Below, in pieces: positions 16,685 to 24,761 of a stretch of DNA of 38,475 nucleotides (positions within the stretch are counted from its first letter, which is position 1; the number at the start of each line of letters is the position of its first letter). The translations under genes were made by a program, and so were the position numbers. Location of the stretch: the NCBI GenBank assembly GCA_026984045.1, contig JALSSV010000080.1:1-38475 (forward strand), read 5' to 3'. The notes beneath the pieces are model-generated. The model did not search any database, was not told the origin of the DNA, and saw only the letters and a program-made list of their open reading frames with translations. The stretch is from Chromatiales bacterium. Lineage in GTDB: Bacteria > Pseudomonadota > Gammaproteobacteria > UBA6429 > Thiohalophilaceae.

Positions 16685-17199
16685 GGGGCGGTTCTCTGAT
16701 GGTCGAGATACAGGGCCACCCGGGCCAGCTTGGTCAGGGCACGCACCGACAGGGTGGCGCCGGAGATGCCGTCGATGGGCCGGTCGAGCCGATTGCCGGG
16801 GGCCAGGCCGGCCCGCTCGAACTGGCGGGTAAAGAAGGCATGGCGCACTTCGTCGCCCCGGCTCTCGCGGAAGACGAGCACGCGGATCCGGCTGATCCGC
16901 CCGTCATCGATCACGACACCCACGGTGATGGGCTTCTCCTTGCCGATCTCTTCCAGGATCCAGGCCGAGCGCCCGGCGCGGGCCCAGTAGCGTATCCGCA
17001 GGCGATCGGGCTTGTGCTGGAGGATCTGCGTCACCGCCTTGCGCTTTGCGCCGGTGAGCCAGATCACGGCCGGCGTGGGCGGTGCGCCCTCGAAGGCATC
17101 CGCAAGGAAGGCCGCGGGCGCCTCGTACACGCCCTTCGCTGCGAGTGGAGGAACCAGGCCCAGCAGCAGGAGCGGGAACAGGAGATTTTTCATTTTCAT
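16681..17199 (-). CDS. Periplasmic FMN-binding domain protein
   Basis: A 172-residue exported protein with signal peptide LLFPLLLLGLVPPLAA and a C-terminal FMN-binding domain. The flavinylation motif DGISGATLS is intact, and T149 is the expected site of covalent FMN attachment by ApbE (D-x-x-S-G-A-T consensus of NqrC/RnfG). No apbE is present in the window. The start at 17199 (ATG) is preferred over a TTG at 17211. It lies between the OprO/P-type porin and the PepSY gene in the operon. It is likely a periplasmic one-electron carrier fed by the PepSY protein. Confidence 0.82.
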   Translation of the reverse strand: MKMKNLLFPLLLLGLVPPLAAKGVYEAPAAFLADAFEGAPPTPAVIWLTGAKRKAVTQILQHKPDRLRIRYWARAGRSAWILEEIGKEKPITVGVVIDDGRISRIRVLVFRESRGDEVRHAFFTRQFERAGLAPGNRLDRPIDGISGATLSVRALTKLARVALYLDHQRTAP

Positions 17200-17218
17200 G
17201 CTTCGTTTCAATAATCAC

Positions 17219-17243
17219 GCCGGCCGCGCAATGCGCGACCGGC
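17219..17243 (-). other. Strong intercistronic hairpin after the porin gene
   Basis: GCCGGTCGCGC-ATT-GCGCGGCCGGC on the minus strand gives an 11-bp stem with one U-G pair and a 3-base loop, in the 69-base gap between porin and FMN-binding genes. No T-run follows, so it is more likely an mRNA-stabilising stem or partial attenuator that favours porin over downstream expression. Confidence 0.5.
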
Positions 17244-17268
17244 CCGTGGTGGTCAGGGACAGCGGACT

Positions 17269-18552
17269 TCAGAACATGTAGCCCACGCCCAGGTTGATGC
17301 CGTCGTATTCGGCCGAACCGGTCGGCGTGGACTGATCCTGGTAGTCGAACTTGAGCACCACGTTCTCGTGCGGCCAGTAGTTGAAGCCGATGTCCCGCTG
17401 CGAGTAGGCCGTGTCGGTGCCGCTGTTGACCTGGTTGTCCCAGGTGCTGTAGCGGGCGAAGACACCGAATTTCGGCGTCACCTTCCAGGAAGGCTCCACG
17501 TACCAGCCGGTCTGCCTGTCGGCACCCGCCGTGGCCGGGCCGCTGCCATCGAGCGACCAAGTGGCGTACACGCCCAGAAGCTGGAAGGGGCCGGTCTGCC
17601 AGGAGAAATGCCCCGAGAGCAGGGTGGCCGCACCGGCGTTGGCATCGGTGCCCTGGGTGATGTCGGTCTGGCGTTGCACGGCGCCGCCCACCAGCAGGCC
17701 CGGCATGCCCACCCAGTTCAGGCGCGCGGTCACGGCCAGGTTGTCGGCCGGCGCCGCGCCCACGCCGGTGCGGCCCTTGCGCACGGCATAGTTGCTGGAA
17801 CCGCTGGTTTTGAGGCCAGTGTGTACCAGCAGGTCATAGCTGAAGCCCTGGCCGAAGCGGCCGGTCAGCCCCGCGCCGCCCTCGCGCCAGGTGGTGGGGA
17901 TGATGTTCTTGGCCACGTTGTTGCGCTCCACGCCGTAGAAGGTGGGCGGCTCGTGGGTCTCGTTGATGAAGCCCACGGGGATCAGCAGGATGCCGGCCCG
18001 GGCCGACGTGTTGTCATTGAGATCGAACTCCAGGAAGGCCTGCTCCACCGAGACCTCCCCGGGCGCCGTGTCACCGCTGCCATCGTTGTTGTCATTGAGG
18101 TAGGCATGCTCCACCTCCAGCTCCGACCAGAAGCGGATCCGCTCGCTGAACTCGTGGCCCATGAACAGGATGAAGCGGTGGAAGTCCATTGCCTTCTTGT
18201 CACTCTTGGGGCTGCCGCTGTCCTTCTGCTCGAGGTTGTTGTAGTGCATCTCGCCGTAGCCGCCGATCAGGGTCGAGCCGGTACGGCCGTGGATGCCAAA
18301 GGTACGCTGGCGCATGCTGCCCGTGGTGGGCATGGCGTGATCGTGTGGGCCGGCTTCGGTGGTGCCGACAGGCTGGCCGGCCCGGCCGGATTCCAGCAGC
18401 TCGGCGGTGGCGTCCAGCCGCTCGAGGATTTCCCGGTTCTGGGCCTTGAGGCGTTCCACCTCGGCCTTGAGATCGGTGTCTGCCTGGGCGGCCAGCGGGC
18501 TGGCGAGCATCAGGGACAGGGCCAGGGCGATGGGGGGCTTGCGTGTTTTCAT
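17269..18552 (-). CDS. OprO/OprP-type porin
   Basis: A 427-residue outer-membrane porin of the phosphate-selective porin O/P superfamily. Signal peptide: basic start, then ALALSLMLASPLAAQA. Residues about 27-55 form a coiled coil (LKAEVERLKAQNREILERL), as in many trimeric porins of this group. The barrel follows, with HRFILFMGHEFSERIRFWSELEVE patterns, and the protein ends in GVGYMF. A His/Asp-rich patch (GPHDHAMP) could touch metal. The substrate is uncertain: the family name implies anions, but the Fur-box promoter argues for an iron-related role. GGAGAG lies 9 bases before the ATG. It heads a four-gene operon. Confidence 0.82.
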   Translation of the reverse strand: MKTRKPPIALALSLMLASPLAAQADTDLKAEVERLKAQNREILERLDATAELLESGRAGQPVGTTEAGPHDHAMPTTGSMRQRTFGIHGRTGSTLIGGYGEMHYNNLEQKDSGSPKSDKKAMDFHRFILFMGHEFSERIRFWSELEVEHAYLNDNNDGSGDTAPGEVSVEQAFLEFDLNDNTSARAGILLIPVGFINETHEPPTFYGVERNNVAKNIIPTTWREGGAGLTGRFGQGFSYDLLVHTGLKTSGSSNYAVRKGRTGVGAAPADNLAVTARLNWVGMPGLLVGGAVQRQTDITQGTDANAGAATLLSGHFSWQTGPFQLLGVYATWSLDGSGPATAGADRQTGWYVEPSWKVTPKFGVFARYSTWDNQVNSGTDTAYSQRDIGFNYWPHENVVLKFDYQDQSTPTGSAEYDGINLGVGYMF

Positions 18553-18604
18553 GGCGTGCAACTCTCCGCGGTTTTGTGGGTTGTCAGAAATGTTGGGGCG
18601 GAGA

Positions 18605-18642
18605 AACATATCGAAAAACGTAACTGAATGCAAATCATTATC
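18605..18642 (-). promoter_or_regulatory. Promoter with overlapping Fur box
   Basis: On the minus strand, GATAATGATTTGCATTCAG (18642-18624) matches 13 of 19 positions of the Fur consensus, with the left nine identical. It covers the -35 TTGCAT (18633-18628), which is followed by 17 bases and -10 TATGTT (18610-18605). Fur-Fe would block this promoter, so the porin/FMN/PepSY/OprB operon should rise under iron limitation. Confidence 0.75.
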
Positions 18643-18758
18643 GTTTAGAATCAGATGACGGGCATTGCACGCAGGGGGACAGCAGGTTTGTGAATGCTTG
18701 CTTCTTAATGAAGAGAGATCGGCCGGGCAAAAGAGCCTTGCCGATGAGGGGGCGTCGC

Positions 18759-19181
18759 TCAGCCGGGGCGGACCACCGCCAGGATCACGATGGCGAACAG
18801 GAACAGCACCGGGATTTCGTTGAACACCCGGTAGAAGACGGGGGAGCGGGCATTGCGCCCGGCGGCAAACTCGCGCAGCAGGTGCCCGCAGTAGAAGTGA
18901 TAGCCCATGAGCAGGCCCACCAGCACCAGTTTGGCATGCAGCCAGCCCTGCTGGCGGAACCAGTCCAGACCGTAGGCGGCGATCAGGGCGATCCCGAAGC
19001 CGGCCGTCAGCCACATGATGGGGGTCACGAAGCGGTAGAGCTTGCGTTCCATCACTGCCAGGGTCTGGCGGGTGGGGTCGTCCTCGCTCATGGCGTGGTA
19101 GACGAACAGGCGGGGCAGGTAGAACAGCCCGGCGAACCAGCTCACCATGAAGACGATGTGCAGGGCCTTGAGCCAGAGCAT
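18759..19181 (-). CDS. hemJ: HemJ-type protoporphyrinogen IX oxidase
   Basis: A 140-residue membrane protein with four hydrophobic segments. The family start MLWLKALHIVFMVSWFAGL is present, with the conserved H8, then RLFVYHA, the central TAGFGIAL helix and LHAKLVLVGLLMGYH. HemJ oxidises protoporphyrinogen IX in the inner membrane in organisms lacking HemY/HemG. GAGGAGG lies 5 bases before the ATG. It follows the CLC gene by 16 bases on the same strand. The 206-base gap after it contains the Fur-boxed promoter and no clear terminator. Confidence 0.92.
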   Translation of the reverse strand: MLWLKALHIVFMVSWFAGLFYLPRLFVYHAMSEDDPTRQTLAVMERKLYRFVTPIMWLTAGFGIALIAAYGLDWFRQQGWLHAKLVLVGLLMGYHFYCGHLLREFAAGRNARSPVFYRVFNEIPVLFLFAIVILAVVRPG

Positions 19182-19197
19182 GGGAACCTCCTCGGTG

Positions 19198-20511
19198 TCA
19201 GCCGGGTTGCCGCCGCAGGTAGGCCTCGGCCAGGGCCCGGTAGATGGGGCGCGGGCAGACCAGGTGTGAAATCCCCTGGGCGATGAAGGCCGTGGCCATC
19301 AGAGGCAGCAACATGTGGGAATTGTCGGTCATCTCCATGACGATCACGAAGGCGGTGATGGGGGTCTGCACCACCCCGGTGAAATAGCCCACCATGCCCA
19401 GCAACACGATGGCGCCGAAGGGGATGGCCGGGAACAGCCCGGCCAGATCCGCACCCAGGCCGGCGCCCACCGAGAGGGAGGGGGCGAAGATGCCGCCGGG
19501 GATGCCGCTCAAATAGGAGATGCTGGTGGCCAGCAGCTTGAGCAGGGGATAGGCCGCATTGGCTTCCTGCCCCGTTTCGAGCAGGTGCCGGGCTTCGTCA
19601 TAGCCGGTACCATAGGTCATGCCGCCCGAGAGATAGCCGATGCCGCTGAGCAGCAGGCCGCAACCGAAGGCCAGCAGCACGGGATGCCGGCGCGCCAGCG
19701 GGGCGATGTGCCGGGTTCCCTCGATGAGCGAGGTGGCGAACAGGCCGCCCAGCAGCCCGCCGATGACCCCGCACAAGGGCACCGCCAGCCAGGCGAGGGG
19801 CGAGAGGGGCAGGGCCGCGCTGGTGGAGCCGAAATAGGTGTAGCTGCCGAGGATCGCCAGGGCCGTGAGACCGGCCAGCACCACGCTCACCATCAGGGTA
19901 CCGGTGGTGCGATGCTCGTAGGACTGGCTCATCTCCTCGATGGCGAACAGCACCCCGGCCAGCGGGGTGTTGAAGGCCGCGGCGATGCCGGCCGCGCCAC
20001 CGGCCAGGATCAGCGAGCGGTTCATGTCCTTGCCGCGGAAGGGGGCGATGCGCCGCAGGGCGTGCATGATGGCGGCGCCCACGTGCACCGTCGGGCCCTC
20101 GCGGCCGATGGAAGCGCCACTGGCCAGGCCCAGGCTGGTCAGCAGGATCTTGCCGAAAGCCACCTTCAGCGACAGTACCCGGCTCCGCACCTCGTGGCTG
20201 GGGACCGAGATGGCGGCGATGGCCTGGGGAATGCCGCTGCCCTCGGTGCCGGTGAAGACCTTGCGGGTCAGCCAGGCGATGGCCGCCAGGGCCAGCGGAG
20301 TGAGGGCATAGGCCAGCCAGGGCGCCTGGGCATGCAGGGCACGGAAGCGTTCGTCCGCAAACCGGGCCAGCAGGGCGAAGGCCGCTGCCAGCGCACCCAC
20401 GGCCAGGGCGCCGCCCCAGAACACCAGTCGCAGTTGCCAGGAGCGGCGCGAGAACAGGCGGCGATGGGTGCGGCGGAGGTGGCGGCGGTACATGGCGCGC
20501 AAGTGTAGCAT
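19198..20511 (-). CDS. CLC-family chloride transporter, probably a Cl-/H+ antiporter
   Basis: A 437-residue inner-membrane protein with about ten hydrophobic helices. The three chloride-filter motifs are present: GSGIPQ (S92), GREGPT (gating glutamate E138) and GIPGGIFAP. The internal proton glutamate is also retained: E193 in AIEEM lies 55 residues after E138, exactly as E203 follows E148 in E. coli ClcA. Keeping both glutamates favours antiport over channel activity. The start at 20511 was chosen for GGGAGGAG upstream; further upstream the sequence is non-coding AT-rich DNA. It is cotranscribed with hemJ. Confidence 0.92.
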   Translation of the reverse strand: MLHLRAMYRRHLRRTHRRLFSRRSWQLRLVFWGGALAVGALAAAFALLARFADERFRALHAQAPWLAYALTPLALAAIAWLTRKVFTGTEGSGIPQAIAAISVPSHEVRSRVLSLKVAFGKILLTSLGLASGASIGREGPTVHVGAAIMHALRRIAPFRGKDMNRSLILAGGAAGIAAAFNTPLAGVLFAIEEMSQSYEHRTTGTLMVSVVLAGLTALAILGSYTYFGSTSAALPLSPLAWLAVPLCGVIGGLLGGLFATSLIEGTRHIAPLARRHPVLLAFGCGLLLSGIGYLSGGMTYGTGYDEARHLLETGQEANAAYPLLKLLATSISYLSGIPGGIFAPSLSVGAGLGADLAGLFPAIPFGAIVLLGMVGYFTGVVQTPITAFVIVMEMTDNSHMLLPLMATAFIAQGISHLVCPRPIYRALAEAYLRRQPG

Positions 20512-20570
20512 GGGGCGCCACTCCTCCCGCAGCCCGGCAAGAGGCGTGCCAATGATCAGAAAAAAATGGC

Positions 20571-20599
20571 TTGACCCGACCCGGCCATCCCGGTAATTT
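20571..20599 (+). promoter_or_regulatory. Sigma-70 promoter of a candidate small RNA
   Basis: TTGACC (20571-20576), exactly 17 bases, then TAATTT (20594-20599). It lies in the 304-base gap between the divergent CLC and argC genes and points toward an intrinsic terminator 70 bases further on, not directly at argC. The start point would be about 20606. Confidence 0.65.
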
Positions 20600-20605
20600 C
20601 GATTC

Positions 20606-20690
20606 TGCGCAGGGGGTAACCATCTGCCAACCACCACAACAACAAGCATAACGACAACTTTCGAGACAAGCGGCTGCGGCCGCTTTTTTC
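20606..20690 (+). ncRNA. Candidate Hfq-binding small RNA, undescribed
   Basis: The predicted transcript is about 85 bases, running from the promoter at 20571-20599 to a terminator at 20668-20689. A weak 5' stem (GCAG...CTGC) is followed by a CA-rich, apparently unpaired stretch with repeated AAC/AAG triplets (ACAACAACAAG, ATAACGACAAC), which fits A-R-N binding to the distal face of Hfq. The U-rich terminator tail fits the proximal face. There is no ATG in the transcript, so a leader peptide is unlikely. I cannot match it to a named sRNA family. It could instead be an attenuated leader of argC, whose start is 126 bases beyond. Confidence 0.55.
20668..20689 (+). terminator. Intrinsic terminator of the small RNA candidate
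   Basis: AAGCGGC (20668-20674), loop TGCG, GCCGCTT (20679-20685), with a run of six T's at 20684-20689. Orientation is plus only; no T-run exists on the other strand. No coding gene lies upstream on this strand for several kilobases, so it must end a non-coding transcript. Confidence 0.8.
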
Positions 20691-20815
20691 TTGCCGCGAG
20701 CACGCCCGGCGGCCGGTTTCGTGAACCCGGTTGAAAACTCCCGCCTTTCCGATTGTTTCGCCAGCATTTATCATGTGCCGTTCAGGCATGACTTCAGCAG
20801 GACTGGGATGCGCAC

Positions 20816-21847
20816 ATGATTCAGGTGGCGATCGTCGGCGGGACCGGCTACACGGGGGTGGAACTCTTGCGGCTGCTGGCCGCTCATCCGGGCGTGATCC
20901 TGCGCGCCATTACGTCCCGTTCCGAGGCCGGCACGCCGGTTGCCGACATGTTTCCCAACCTGCGCGGGCACGTGGATCTGTGTTTCAGCGATCCCGACGA
21001 AGCGGATCTGAGCGCCTGCGACGCGGTGTTCTTCGCCACCCCCAACGGGGTGGCCATGCAGCATGCGCCGGCGCTGGTCGAGGCCGGGGTCAGGGTCATC
21101 GATCTGGCGGCGGATTTCCGGCTGCGGGATCCGGCCGAATGGGAACGCTGGTACGGCCTGCCCCACGCCTGTCCCGGGCTGCTTGCCGAGGCGGTCTACG
21201 GCCTGCCCGAGGTCAACCGCGAGGCCATCCGCCAGGCGCGGGTGATCGCCAACCCCGGCTGCTATCCCACCGCCGTGCAGCTGGCCTTCCTGCCGCTGCT
21301 GGAAAAGGGGCTGGTCCGGCCGCAGGGCCTGGTGGCCGACTGCAAGTCGGGCGTCTCCGGGGCCGGGCGCAAGGCCAGCGTGACCACCCTGCTGGGCGAG
21401 GCGAGCGAGAACTTCCAGGCCTACGCCGTGGCCGGCCACCGGCATCTGCCGGAGATCCGCCAGGGGCTGCGGGTGGCCACCGATCAGCCGGTGGAACTGA
21501 CCTTCGTGCCTCATCTGACGCCCATGATCCGAGGCATCCATGCCACCTGCTATGCCACTCTCGAAGCTGGGGCAGAAGACCTGCAGGCCTTGTATGAACA
21601 GCGCTATGCCGACGAACCCTTCGTGGACGTGCTGCCGGCCGGCAGCCACCCCCAGACCCGCAGCGTGCGTGGCGCCAACACCTGCCGGATCGCCGTGCAC
21701 CGGCCCCAGGAGGGTGACACGGTGGTGGTGCTCTCGGTGATCGACAACCTGGTCAAGGGTGCCGCGGGCCAGGCGGTGCAGAACCTGAACATCCTGTTCG
21801 GATTCGACGAGCATGCCGGCATCGACGGCATCGCCCTGCTGCCCTGA
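20816..21847 (+). CDS. argC: N-acetyl-gamma-glutamyl-phosphate reductase
   Basis: NADPH-dependent third step of arginine biosynthesis, cytoplasmic. 343 residues. The Rossmann start [18 protein letters not shown], the catalytic cysteine C149 in [18 protein letters not shown], and HLTPMIRGI are all visible. The start at 20816 begins directly with the Rossmann strand; the ribosome binding site is weak (TGGGATG). Upstream, TATCAT (20769-20774) is a possible -10, but the -35 is poor. No ARG box was recognised. It is followed after 4 bases by the DUF6776 gene, suggesting an operon. Confidence 0.95.
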   Translation: MIQVAIVGGTGYTGVELLRLLAAHPGVILRAITSRSEAGTPVADMFPNLRGHVDLCFSDPDEADLSACDAVFFATPNGVAMQHAPALVEAGVRVIDLAADFRLRDPAEWERWYGLPHACPGLLAEAVYGLPEVNREAIRQARVIANPGCYPTAVQLAFLPLLEKGLVRPQGLVADCKSGVSGAGRKASVTTLLGEASENFQAYAVAGHRHLPEIRQGLRVATDQPVELTFVPHLTPMIRGIHATCYATLEAGAEDLQALYEQRYADEPFVDVLPAGSHPQTRSVRGANTCRIAVHRPQEGDTVVVLSVIDNLVKGAAGQAVQNLNILFGFDEHAGIDGIALLP

Positions 21848-21851
21848 ACCC

Positions 21852-22574
21852 ATGCATCTCAAGGTCAAGCCCCACCATCCCTGGAAGACCCGGCTGTTCG
21901 TCGCCTTCGGGATCGTGGCTCTGGCGGTCGGTGGCTGGAGCCTCTACGACTACGGCCGCTACATGGCCGGCTACGACAGCGCCGAATCGGGCCGCGAGAT
22001 CGTGCAACTCCTGGCCAGCGTGGACGCCCTGAACGCCGAGATCGAGAAACTGCGCGAGCAGAAGGCCCAGCTCGAGCGGGCCGCACAGATCGAGCGCCAA
22101 GCCTACGAGGAACAGGAGGCGACCCTCAAGGCCCTGCAGGGCGAGATCCTGGAGCTGAAGGAGGAGCTGGCCTTCTATCGCGGCATCGTCTCGCCCCGGG
22201 AGGCCTCCCGGGGCCTGCGCCTGCAGAGTTTCACCCTCGAGCCCAACGGCCCCCGCAGCTGGCGCTACAAGGTGGTGCTCACCCAGGTGCTGAAGAATGA
22301 CAGGCTGGCGAGGGGCGCGGTAAGATTGCAGGTGGAAGGCCTGCAGGGCGGCCAGCCCCGCAGCTTCGATCTGTCTGCCCTGAGCGAGAAGCCCGTCAAG
22401 GAATTGCCGTACCGGTTCAAGTACTTTCAGAACCTCGAGGGGGATCTGATCCTGCCTGACGGCTTCACCCCCCTGCGGATCACCGTGCGCATCCTGCCAC
22501 GGGGCCGCCGCAAGGATGCCATCGAAAAGACCATCGACTGGCCGACACAGGAGAAACCAGACCATGTGGGGTAA
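21852..22574 (+). CDS. DUF6776-like membrane-anchored coiled-coil protein
   Basis: A 240-residue protein with one N-terminal membrane helix (FVAFGIVALAVGGWSLYDYG, about 14-33) and a long coiled coil at about 45-115 (NAEIEKLREQKAQLERAAQ and so on). A periplasmic beta-rich C-terminal domain follows. I assign it to DUF6776 from this layout and from its position between argC and a bactofilin gene; the function is unknown. Its last 11 bases overlap the bactofilin start, implying translational coupling. It may anchor or modulate the bactofilin polymer at the membrane (inference). Confidence 0.68.
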   Translation: MHLKVKPHHPWKTRLFVAFGIVALAVGGWSLYDYGRYMAGYDSAESGREIVQLLASVDALNAEIEKLREQKAQLERAAQIERQAYEEQEATLKALQGEILELKEELAFYRGIVSPREASRGLRLQSFTLEPNGPRSWRYKVVLTQVLKNDRLARGAVRLQVEGLQGGQPRSFDLSALSEKPVKELPYRFKYFQNLEGDLILPDGFTPLRITVRILPRGRRKDAIEKTIDWPTQEKPDHVG

Positions 22575-22989
22575 ATCCCGGAAACCCAAGCAGACTGCGC
22601 ACATCGATTCCCTGATCGGACAGAACACCCGGATCCAGGGCGACGTCATCTTCAGCGGTGGCCTGCACGTGGACGGCACCGTGCAGGGCAGCGTGATCGC
22701 CGCCGAGGGGGAGGACTCGGTGCTGACCCTCAGCGAGCGGGGCACCATTGAAGGCGAGGTGAAAGTGCCCAACGTGGTCATCAATGGCCGCGTGATCGGC
22801 GACGTGCATGCCAGCGGCCACGTGGAACTGGCCGCCCAGGCCCGGATCCAGGGCAACGTGTACTACAGCCTGATCGAGATGGCCATGGGCGCCGAGGTCA
22901 ACGGCAACCTGGTCCATCGGGCCGACGAGACCGTGGTGCCCCTGAAGAACACCGATTCGGAGGGGGAACCGGCGGCCAGCGAAAGTTGA
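22564..22989 (+). CDS. Bactofilin (polymer-forming cytoskeletal protein)
   Basis: A 141-residue protein dominated by a bactofilin (DUF583) right-handed beta-helix, about 15-115. Repeated strands end in G or V pairs ([49 protein letters not shown]). Bactofilins polymerise without nucleotide and act in cell shape, curvature or polar placement. Short polar tails flank the core, as usual. GGAG lies 10 bases before the ATG. It overlaps the DUF6776 gene. Confidence 0.9.
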   Translation: MWGKSRKPKQTAHIDSLIGQNTRIQGDVIFSGGLHVDGTVQGSVIAAEGEDSVLTLSERGTIEGEVKVPNVVINGRVIGDVHASGHVELAAQARIQGNVYYSLIEMAMGAEVNGNLVHRADETVVPLKNTDSEGEPAASES

Positions 22990-23014
22990 CCAAAATGCTG
23001 GGTTATTGTTATCC
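22986..23014 (+). promoter_or_regulatory. erpA promoter
   Basis: TTGACC (22986-22991, running across the bactofilin stop codon), 17 bases, then TTATCC (23009-23014). It would give erpA a leader of about 30 bases, so erpA can be transcribed apart from the argC run. Confidence 0.55.
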
Positions 23015-23050
23015 TGTGCCTGGCACAGTACCGATCCGTGGAGTAGTGAC

Positions 23051-23395
23051 ATGAGTACCGAAACCGAAAGTCCCCTGACCTTTACCGACAGCGCCGCGCA
23101 GAAGGTCCGCCAGCTCATTGAGGAAGAGGGCAACGACAACCTCAAGCTGCGGGTGTTCGTCACCGGCGGCGGCTGCTCCGGCTTCCAGTACGGCTTCACC
23201 TTCGACGAGAACGAGCAGGAAGGCGACACCAAGGTCGAGAACGGCGGCGTGACCCTGCTCATCGATCCCATGAGTTTTCAATATCTTACCGGCGCCGAGA
23301 TCGACTACAAGGAAGATCTCTCCGGCTCCCAGTTCGTGATCCGCAATCCCAACGCCACCACCACCTGTGGCTGCGGTTCCTCGTTTTCTGTCTGA
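23051..23395 (+). CDS. erpA: Iron-sulfur cluster insertion protein ErpA
   Basis: An A-type carrier that delivers Fe-S clusters to apo-enzymes in the cytoplasm. 114 residues, identical in length to E. coli ErpA. The three cluster cysteines are at the E. coli positions: C42 (GGGCSGFQY), C106 and C108 ([10 protein letters not shown]). The ATG at 23051 was chosen for length and for GGAG upstream. It is followed by gltA on the same strand after 145 bases. Confidence 0.96.
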   Translation: MSTETESPLTFTDSAAQKVRQLIEEEGNDNLKLRVFVTGGGCSGFQYGFTFDENEQEGDTKVENGGVTLLIDPMSFQYLTGAEIDYKEDLSGSQFVIRNPNATTTCGCGSSFSV

Positions 23396-23498
23396 TCCCC
23401 GACTTTTCGAGTAAACTTTGCCCTGCCGGGGCGCGGCGCGAGCCGCGGCCCGGTGTTTCGTTTTCTGCGCGGCGGACAAGGGAACCGCCCGCCTGCCC

Positions 23499-23518
23499 GC
23501 CTTCCGGCGCCGGAAGGC
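23499..23518. repeat. Perfect 20-base palindrome in the gltA leader
   Basis: GCCTTCCGGC followed by its exact complement GCCGGAAGGC, ending 22 bases before the gltA ATG. In RNA it would form a short hairpin ahead of the ribosome binding site. In DNA it could be a dimeric operator. The rest of the 145-base gap has a possible -10 TAAACT (23412-23417) without a good -35. Confidence 0.6.
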
Positions 23519-23540
23519 CGAACCGACGGGAGTGAAGGAC

Positions 23541-24698
23541 ATGAGCGAGTATCTGCCCGGCCTGGCCGGGGTGCCGGCCACCAAATCCAACATCTCCGAC
23601 ATCGACGGCGAGAAGGGCATCCTGTCCTATCGCGGCTACCGCATCGAGGAGCTGGCCGAGCACAGCACCTTCGAAGAGACCGCTCTGCTGCTGCTCGACG
23701 GCCGCCTGCCCAACGAACAGGAACTGGCCGAATTCCGCCGCCAGCTGGTCGAGAACCGGCGCATCAAGTTCCACACCCGGGGCCTGATGAAGAACCTGCC
23801 GGCCAACGGCCATCCCATGGAAATGCTGCAGACGGTGGTTTCCTCCCTGGCCATGTTCTATCCGGGCAGCGACTGCCTCACCGGCGCCGACACCTGCAAC
23901 GATCTGGACTACATCCACAACACCACCGTCAAGATTCTGGCCCGCATGGGGCCCATCGTGGCCATGTGGGAACACATCCGCGCCGGCTACGATCCGGTGC
24001 CGCCGCGTGACGACCTCTCCTATGCCGAAAACTTCCTCTGGATGTTCACCGGCCGCGAGCCCGACCCGCTGCTGGCGCGGATCATGGACGTGTGCCTGAT
24101 CCTGCACGCCGAGCACACCATCAACGCCTCCACCTTCGCGGTGCTGGTCAACGCCTCCACCCTGGCCAACCCCTACAGCGTGATCGCCGCGGCCATCGGC
24201 GCCCTCTCCGGTCCCCTGCACGGCGGCGCCAACCAGAAGGTGCTGCAGATGCTCGAGGAGATCGGCACGCCCGAGCGGGCCGAGGAATACGTGGACAGGC
24301 GCCTGGCCGAGAAGAAGGTCATCTGGGGCATGGGCCACCGGGAATACAAGACCAAGGATCCCCGCGCCATCATCCTGCAGAAGCTGATGGACAAGTTCAT
24401 CGAAGCCCGCGGTGGCGACGTGAATCCCCTGTTCGAGGTGGCCAAGGCCGTGGAGAAGGTCTGCGAGGAGCGCCTGGCGAAGAAGGGCGTCTATGCCAAC
24501 GTGGACTTCTACTCCGGCCTGCTCTATTCGGAGATGGGTATCCCCTCCGATCAGTTCACCACCATCTTCGCCATCGCCCGCACTGCCGGCTGGCTCGCCC
24601 ACTGGCGCGAACAGCTCGCCGACAACCGGATCTTCCGCCCCACCCAGATCTACACCGGCGAACCCCTGCGTCCCTACGTGCCCATCGATCAGCGTTGA
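23541..24698 (+). CDS. gltA: Citrate synthase (2-methylcitrate synthase not excluded)
   Basis: Condenses acetyl-CoA with oxaloacetate. 385 residues, the shorter dimeric type seen in Gram-positives and many environmental proteobacteria, without the E. coli N-terminal domain. The catalytic triad is H227 (GPLHGGANQ), H266 (GMGHREY) and D322 (NVDFYSG). The segment HAEHTINAST (H192) is also present. No prpB/prpD neighbours exist here, so citrate synthase is preferred over PrpC. GTGAAGGAC precedes the ATG. Transcription ends at the strong hairpin 12 bases after the stop. Confidence 0.88.
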   Translation: MSEYLPGLAGVPATKSNISDIDGEKGILSYRGYRIEELAEHSTFEETALLLLDGRLPNEQELAEFRRQLVENRRIKFHTRGLMKNLPANGHPMEMLQTVVSSLAMFYPGSDCLTGADTCNDLDYIHNTTVKILARMGPIVAMWEHIRAGYDPVPPRDDLSYAENFLWMFTGREPDPLLARIMDVCLILHAEHTINASTFAVLVNASTLANPYSVIAAAIGALSGPLHGGANQKVLQMLEEIGTPERAEEYVDRRLAEKKVIWGMGHREYKTKDPRAIILQKLMDKFIEARGGDVNPLFEVAKAVEKVCEERLAKKGVYANVDFYSGLLYSEMGIPSDQFTTIFAIARTAGWLAHWREQLADNRIFRPTQIYTGEPLRPYVPIDQR

Positions 24699-24710
24699 CC
24701 GGCCCGAAAG

Positions 24711-24744
24711 AAAACGCCCCGGATGCAACGCACCGGGGCGTTTT
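24711..24744. terminator. Bidirectional intrinsic terminator
   Basis: AAAACGCCCCGG (24711-24722), a 10-base loop, and CCGGGGCGTTTT (24733-24744) form a perfect 12-bp stem with T-runs on both strands. It serves gltA on the plus strand and the cytochrome c-FTR1 gene on the minus strand, which converge here. Confidence 0.93.
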
Positions 24745-24761
24745 CGATCCGGCAGCCGTGA

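Noticed and set aside
18721-18758. Terminator after hemJ
   Set aside because: Only a 5-bp stem (GGCAA/TTGCC) and no following T-run.
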